NCBI RefSeq assembly: GCF_965638725.1
Contig: NC_134951.1
Location: 69,711,568-69,775,567 of the forward strand
Source of the DNA: Aptenodytes patagonicus
Taxonomy: Eukaryota; Chordata; Aves; Sphenisciformes; Spheniscidae
Direction: 5' to 3'
Length of the DNA stretch: 64,000 bases
A program made the translations under genes and the position numbers. Positions 57,901-64,000 of this stretch are shown piece after piece (the stretch's first letter is position 1; every line of letters begins with the position of its first letter). The notes beneath the pieces were generated by a model. That model was not told the DNA's origin. It searched no databases and saw only the letters and a list, made by a program, of their open reading frames with translations.

Positions 57901-58638
57901 TGATTTAAAGCCTATTATTAGAGATTACATACTGAAGAATAGATTTAATCTGTTATTTACTCAGGATAAATTAATTGAAATGGTCAAATATTTAAGAAGT
58001 AGATATCCATTTCATAGTGGACTGCGAGACTTGTTTTGATTGTGCTGTAAGTATAAACTAAAAATACTTGTCAGTTTCTTTTTTTTCCTCTGTGCTTTCT
58101 ATGTTTTCTGTCTTCAGTCTTAGCTTGTTTGTTCTGATCTGTTTCAAAGATTTGTAAGTGGGAAAACTGTGCTCTTAAAACTCTGATTTGTCTGTGGAGA
58201 CAGAAAAACAGAAGTGATTGGAATAACAAAGATAAATACATAAACCCCACAGTCCTCAAAACAAACTGTGGGCAGAAGCAAAAATTAAAGATGATGTGAA
58301 CCATTGTGTAGTATTTTTGGCATTTGCTTTGATTACATAGGTAATATTTAAAAATAATCTGCTCTGACAGAGATAGGAATGAGAACATAAAATAGAACAA
58401 GTGTACTTCGAGATTGAAACTTTATTTCTGAGGTGTGTGTTTGTATAAAACTCCTAAAGTTCAGTTGTACGATGTAAAAATACTAACATGCATTTTTCCA
58501 CCGTGTAATTCGCAGTTTTTTGGTGGATCTTTATTCAACTTGAACCTCTGGAAGTAGAATTAAGAACTGTCTTTTCCTGCCTGAGGTTTGCTGCTGCTTC
58601 TGAAGAAGGGATGCATCAATATCAGCATTTTAATTTGC

Positions 58639-59255
58639 AGAATCACATAATCATTGAGGTTGAAGGGAACTTTGTACGTTACCTAGTCCAATCCCCTGCT
58701 CAACTGTTGCAGGTTGGTCAGGACTGTGTCCAGGCAGGTTTTGAATATCCCCAAGGATGGAGACTCCACAGCTGCTGGGAGCAACCTGTTCCAGTGTGCG
58801 ATTATCCTCACAGTAGAAGATTCTTCTTATGTTTAAGTGGGATTTTCTGTATTTCACTTTGTGCCCATTGCCTCTTGTCCTGTCACTGGGCACCACTGAG
58901 AAGGGTCTGGCTTTGTCTTCACTCCCTACTGCCCCCGTCCCCACATCAGGTATTTATGCACATTGGTAAGACCCTCTAAGCCTTCTCTTTTCAAGACTAA
59001 ACAGTCCCAGCTCTCTGCCTCTCCTGGTATCACGGATGTTCCTAGCCCTCCATCATCTTTGTGGCCCTTCCCATGTCTCTCGTACTGGGAGCCCAGAACT
59101 GGACCCAGTGCTCCAGGTGTGTCACACCAGTGCTGAGTAGAAGGGAAAGATCACCTCCCTCAACCTGCTGGCAATGCTTCTCCTAATGCAGCCCTGGATG
59201 CTGTTAGCAATTAAGGTCAGGAGTGCACTTCGGAAACTTATCTCATGGTCATGCC
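58639..59255 (-). mobile_element. Older, diverged CR1 LINE 3' fragment
   Basis: The CR1 3' region is recognisable through its minus-strand complement: AATCATTGAGGTTGAAGGG, the blocks for CAGTGGTGCCCAGTGACAGG and ACTGGGTCCAGTTCTGGGC, and the 5' part near GCCCTGGATGCTGTTAGCAA. It is more diverged than the other two copies, with frameshifts throughout, and belongs to a different CR1 subfamily. The 5' edge is uncertain by some tens of bases. It lies in VTA1 intron 1, antisense to the gene. Confidence 0.85.
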
Positions 59256-62200
59256 CATCTAGAGTGCTTTGATTCACCTCACAGAGTAGTTTGAGAGCAT
59301 GAAATAGTTTTTTTTCCAGTGTAAACTAAACTGGAGGGTGTTCCACAGGAGTGCTTCAGATTTGTGCTCTAATCACTACAAGCTGTTTTATCCACATGAC
59401 TTGACCATAACTAATCCAAAGTATCTGCCTTCTCCTTTTGCCTTCTTGAGATCTCAATTACTATAAATCCTACAGTTAAGGTGGTTTTTCTGATTTAATT
59501 AGAAAAATTTCATTTTCTTTATTAGACTATAGAGACAAGCTTTGAAAAATACTGATAGTTTAAATATTGTGCAAAAGCTTAGAAACCTGTGAATTCCACA
59601 TATAGATCTCTTACTCAGATTTTACAAGACCAAAATTGATCCTTAAACCACACTGAAGAATGGCAGTATAGAATACTGAGTGGTATCTTGGATTCATAAT
59701 AGATATTATTAGATTACTTGTTTTGTCATCTAACCTTAATAATTACCACTTTTGTTTGTAATTGCAAATTTTGTTTTACCTATTTAGTTTGTTTATAGGT
59801 TGCTATTCTTCAAATAACAGTGAATTCTAATGTAATTTACTACAACTTAAAGTAATTTTAAGTAAGAGACATTTTACTTGAGATAGTTTTGACTTGGCAA
59901 AGTTTGTCTAGCAGGTAACATAACCTTGAAATATGCTGTTACCAATCCATTTTCCTCTCTAGGCTTTAGAATACTTTAAAAGAATCTGAGGGGAAGAGGG
60001 GGTCACGATACTACCCTTTTTTTGGTTTGAGTTTCTTAATTAACTTTGTGTGTAGTCTTCCTTCCCCCCACTTTAGTCTCAGATTTTTTTTCCTTGCATT
60101 TCTCCTTAATCTAATTTTACTTGAAAATAAGTATTTTAAAGTAATTTTTCTTCTCTGGAGTGTTTCAGATTTTTAATTGATGCTGCCAGCCTAATACTTA
60201 CCTTGTCTTTTGTCAGTTTCCTTCAGCATCATATGATGAAGAGGAGGTGTAAGCCCCTTCGAACTTTGTTTGTCAATCTATTAAATCTATTTTTAAAAGT
60301 CTTTGAATTCAGACAACTTTGACTTAGCCATGTAGAAATAGCATATATTTATGATCTGCATGCAGAAATTACATGAATGAAGTATGATACAGTAATGTTC
60401 ATGAAAGCAAGAATAATTTTTATTTTTCTTTGCAGATGCGTTCTTTATGAAAATACATTTGCGATAGTTTGAGTACAATCCAATTTAATGTTTTTGCGTC
60501 CCTTGCTTCCCACATTTGTATTCCAACTGTTGTCTTCCTGTACCAAGGAGTTAACAAACATTTTTCTGTCAGTGGTTTGACAAAGGGAAGAGGAAGGTGT
60601 AGAATATGAATGAGTAATACGTTACGGCCTGAGAAAGCTTTCATCTCTTAATCAGAATCAAAATATGGCTAAAGTTACGGCAATGGATTTTGTTACTGTT
60701 TAATGTCAATTTGTTACTATTGAATGTGAAAAATGAAATTCCAGTTCCTAATAATTTTTTTTCTATACTAGAGAACTAAATATGCACATGGAAAAAGAAC
60801 TGTAATCTTTTGATCCTGTTAGACCAGGAAAAAGAAAGATGGATAGTAGGACAGAATTTAGAAGATAGAATCAACCTATTGTGCATGCTTGCTGGCTGGA
60901 ACTTTTGTTCTCCAATATTTTTACTTGGCACAGAGTTGGTTTAAAATGGGAGTGAGGGGAGTTTCAGTTGTTATCCAAACATAAATCTGGAATAACTTAC
61001 TGTGTGTTAGGAATGAATGCCTGGCACGTACTAAAGACAAAATACTCGCTCTGAAATTGTGCTGTGTATTAGCAAAGGAAAAATAACGTGGTATTACGTG
61101 ACATAAATAAAAGCAGAGAATTTTCTGTAAAGCTCACTGTATCATTCCTTCCAGCACACCCACACTTAGTATTTGCTGAACAAAGATTAAGGGCAACAAA
61201 TCAAGACATAATTTTGTAGTTGTCTTGGCTAAACATTTTTCTGAGAATGATTGCTTGCCAAGTCTTTATGAATTTGAAGATGAATGTCCTGTCTGCAAAC
61301 TGAGAGCAAACCCTCTTTTAGTTAATAATTGGCAAAACAGTTCTGTTTTCGTGCGTAAAAGATTACAAATGACTTTAGCTCTACTTATCATATTAATTAA
61401 TATTTAGACATTAGTGCCATGTAGCCTCCTTTACCTCTTTAGTGCTTTACTTTATGCATATGCTACTGTTGTTGGTCACAGAAGAATCTGTTTTGCTACT
61501 TGATTTGGGTAAAGGGGGCAAAAAATGTATATTGTATCTGTTATGAAGCCAAGTGCATAAAACAAGCTTAAAAAGAACCTATAATTGCATTCATTTATTT
61601 GTTTCCAGGTATTCCAGATCTTCATCACAAATAGTGAAGAGAGATGAGAGTTACAAGTCACTTATTTCCAAGATTGTCTACATTCTTCAAATACTTCGTT
61701 TAGGCTTTAAAAACTTGAGAAGTTTTGCAGCTACGATGTATGGTTTTAGTTGTCTTTTTATATCAGAATTTTCGGCAAGTTGGCTTTTCACAGAGGAAAT
61801 TTTTTATCAAAAGTTACCAAGCAAATGGCTCCTGTAAGTGTAGCTGTTTAGCTTTACAGTATATTACTCTGGTCATTAGGGACATGCACTTTGAACATTT
61901 TTCAATGTATAGAGAGAAGTTCTGAAGAGAAAAGTGAAATAATTTTGATGTAAAATGGCATCTCAAGTGCAGCATTTTTAAAAGGTGAAATAATGCAACT
62001 GTAATATAGAACACTAAGAGGACTTCTTTCGGTGGTGTCCATTCCATTCAGGAGATTAACTTCTAGTTATTAGAAACGGAACCACTTGCATTAAAGCAAA
62101 ATTTTTGTGACTTAGCAAGCACAGTAATAATAAATTCCACTGTTTTTGCAATGTTTTAGAAACCAGAACAGCTGTATTTAAAGGAATGTAAATATTTATT

Positions 62201-62987
62201 CTGTTTTCTTTCAGATGGGGGGGGAACTGAACTCATGTTACATTTAGCTTTCTCAGCAGAGATGTTGGAGGTGGTAAACTTTTGGCCTCTTGCTTATGAG
62301 TTCTTTGCTACTGAGATTACCTGCCAACATAAACGTGGAGGACAGTTCTTTGACCATTAATTGCCAGTTTAAAATTTCACTAATGATATTAACGCAGGAA
62401 AATTATGTTTTGCTCATTGCTGCTGAAAATTCAGTAATGAAGTGAGTTTGCCCATTTGCTGCAAGTTAAACTGGAAAAGTACATAATAGATTTCCTTCAC
62501 TAGATCAAAGCATATCTTTCAGTTACTATCATGTAACCTTACCATAAGTAATATTTGTGTGATAAACTACGCACAAAAGTAAAAGATATGGAAGAGGCTT
62601 CTGACACCTTAATTGGCAAAGGTAGTAGTATCAATACCAACACAGTCTTACAAATAGCCTTCATATAGAATACTTGGGACATTTCAAAATTAGAGAGAGC
62701 AGAGAGAAGGATGACAAAAGACACAGACATGAAAAAACTTGTGTTTGGAAATAAATTAAGATTCTTTGCCTTAGGAATAAGATGTAATAATAATAGACAA
62801 ATATGCGAAGAGTAGAACTTGTAGACACTTTGACCTGTTGTCTGTAACAAGGCAAGGGATTGCTTACTGCTTTCAGATTCACTCACATATTGCTCTTCAT
62901 ACAGGTAATTTCAAAAGCAAAATTTCAAAACATTAGAAGACTTATTTTTTTTCAGTAGTGTCTGTAGAGGCAAATACCAAATTATTT

Positions 62988-63526
62988 CATAGAATCATAG
63001 AATCGTTTAGGTTGGAAAAGACCTCTAAGATCATAGAGTCCAACCATCAACCCAACACCACCATGCCCACTAAACCATGTCCCGAAGCGCCTCATCTATA
63101 CGTCTTTTAAATACTTCCAGGGATGGTGATTCCACCACTTCCCTGGGCAGCCTGTTCCAATGTTTCACCACTCTTTCAGTAAAGAAATTTTTCCTCACGT
63201 CCAATCTAAACCTCCCCTGGTGCAACTTGAGGCCATTTCCTCTCGTCCTATCACTTGTTACTTGGGAGAAGAGACCGACACCCACCTCGCTACAACCTCC
63301 TTTCAGGTAGTTGTAGAGAGCGATGAGGTCTCCCCTTGAGCCTCCTTTTCTCCAGGCTAAACAACCCCAGTTCCCTCAGCCGCTCCTCAGAAGACTTGTT
63401 CTCCAGACCCTTCACCAGCCTCATTGCCCTTCTCTGGACACGCTCCAGCACCTCAACGTCCTTCTTGTAGTGAGGGGCCCAAAACTGAACACAGTATTCG
63501 AGGTGCGGCCTCACCAGTGCCGAGTA
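62988..63526 (-). mobile_element. CR1 LINE 3' fragment, 5'-truncated
   Basis: It carries the C-terminal part of the CR1 reverse-transcriptase open frame in two pieces. One runs from about 63514 ([19 protein letters not shown]) and the other, in a shifted frame, from about 63285 ([14 protein letters not shown]). A small indel near 63.33 kb breaks the frame. The tail on the minus strand ends ATTCTATGATTCTATG. It lies in VTA1 intron 1, antisense to the gene. Confidence 0.94.
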
Positions 63527-64000
63527 TTTCTCTTCATCCTATTCTGTTTCTGTCAGAGGAATTCCTAGTTCTTTCAGTTTTTCAAGTACTTCACTTGCTA
63601 TCTGCTTCATAAGTTTAATGATTGTTGATAGAGGTTTTCAACCCCCAAGCCTCACTTTTGACTAGAGCAGCACTGAGCAAAGCAGTAAATGTGCCTAAAT
63701 GTACTTAGCATTTTTTCTGTCACTGGTGTGTTTCAAACACTGGAGAGTATACTTTCCTTCTGTATCTTCAGTTCATTGATTGAAACTGATATTCCAGGAG
63801 ATTTTGAGTGGTAGGGTATGGCTTGCATTTTCTGACCTGCAGGTTGCCTAGTTCTTCATTACAATCAGGTTGTTTTATCAAAGGTATTTGAGTCAAGGCT
63901 CCCTTTCAGTACTGAATGCTACTAAATAGTGATGCTCTGTCAATAGTAGTTTTCACAAATATCATCCTCTTTCTTGATCACCACTTACTCGAGAAAGAAG

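Larger units (their letters stand above)
52507..64000 (+). other. VTA1: VTA1 intron 1 (runs off the window)
   Basis: After the CpG island fades near 52770 the sequence is AT-rich. It holds two minus-strand CR1 fragments (near 58.6-59.3 and 63.0-63.5 kb) and a GC-richer patch at 54.74-54.94 kb. No open frame resembles a known protein, and no splice-flanked segment resembles VTA1 exon 2. Confidence 0.8.

Noticed and set aside
60420-60500. Candidate VTA1 exon 2 after the TTTGCAG near 60435, and similar sites near 57042, 61608 and 62216
   Set aside because: None is followed by sequence encoding the expected RLYAMQTGM start, and stops occur quickly in the required frame.
61225-61407. Short open frame with a CPVCKL motif suggesting a zinc-binding protein
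   Set aside because: A single CxxC in 60 codons inside an AT-rich intron, with no partner cysteines or histidines.
1-64000. CRISPR arrays, bacterial operons, integrated phage, tRNA or rRNA genes
   Set aside because: Nothing of these kinds was seen on reading; the window is typical bird nuclear DNA.

Overview
The window is vertebrate nuclear DNA, almost certainly from a bird. It has an AT-rich background, short exons with GT-AG introns, CpG islands over first exons, and three CR1 LINE fragments. Two of the CR1 fragments carry the typical avian tail built on repeats of ATTCTATG. The species cannot be named from the sequence alone.

Three protein-coding genes are supported, in the order NMBR (minus) - GJE1 (plus) - VTA1 (plus, first coding exon only). 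As I recall it, this is the order on human 6q24, which supports all three calls. NMBR (neuromedin B receptor) is complete, with coding exons at 37782-38197, 22575-22923 and 19766-20167 encoding 388 residues. GJE1 (gap junction epsilon-1, connexin 23) is complete, with coding exons at 46179-46217, 46861-47043 and 47422-47832 encoding 210 residues. VTA1 (ESCRT-III/VPS4 cofactor) begins at 52398. Its first coding exon ends at 52506 and the rest of the window is its first intron. NMBR and GJE1 are head to head, with about 8 kb between start codons. GJE1 and VTA1 are in tandem, about 4.6 kb apart.

Layout: 1 to about 19490 is AT-rich intergenic sequence downstream of NMBR with no recognisable gene. 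19490-38750 is NMBR, whose 14.9 kb first intron holds a CR1 fragment, a 250 bp purine-only satellite and a probable ancient retroposon tail. 38340-39060 is the NMBR CpG island with a TATA-like box. 39060-45700 is intergenic and contains an LTR-like patch. 45700-47832 is the GJE1 CpG island and gene. 47833-51700 is intergenic. 51720-52770 is the VTA1 CpG island with NRF1-like and ETS-like sites. 52507-64000 is VTA1 intron 1 with two CR1 fragments.

The genes do not form a pathway: a neuropeptide GPCR, an atypical connexin and an endosomal-sorting cofactor are neighbours through conserved synteny. I see no operon-like, CRISPR or prokaryotic system. The most interesting point is that this GJE1 has only two cysteines per extracellular loop and also an N-glycosylation sequon in the second loop. 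That combination resembles pannexins more than ordinary connexins.
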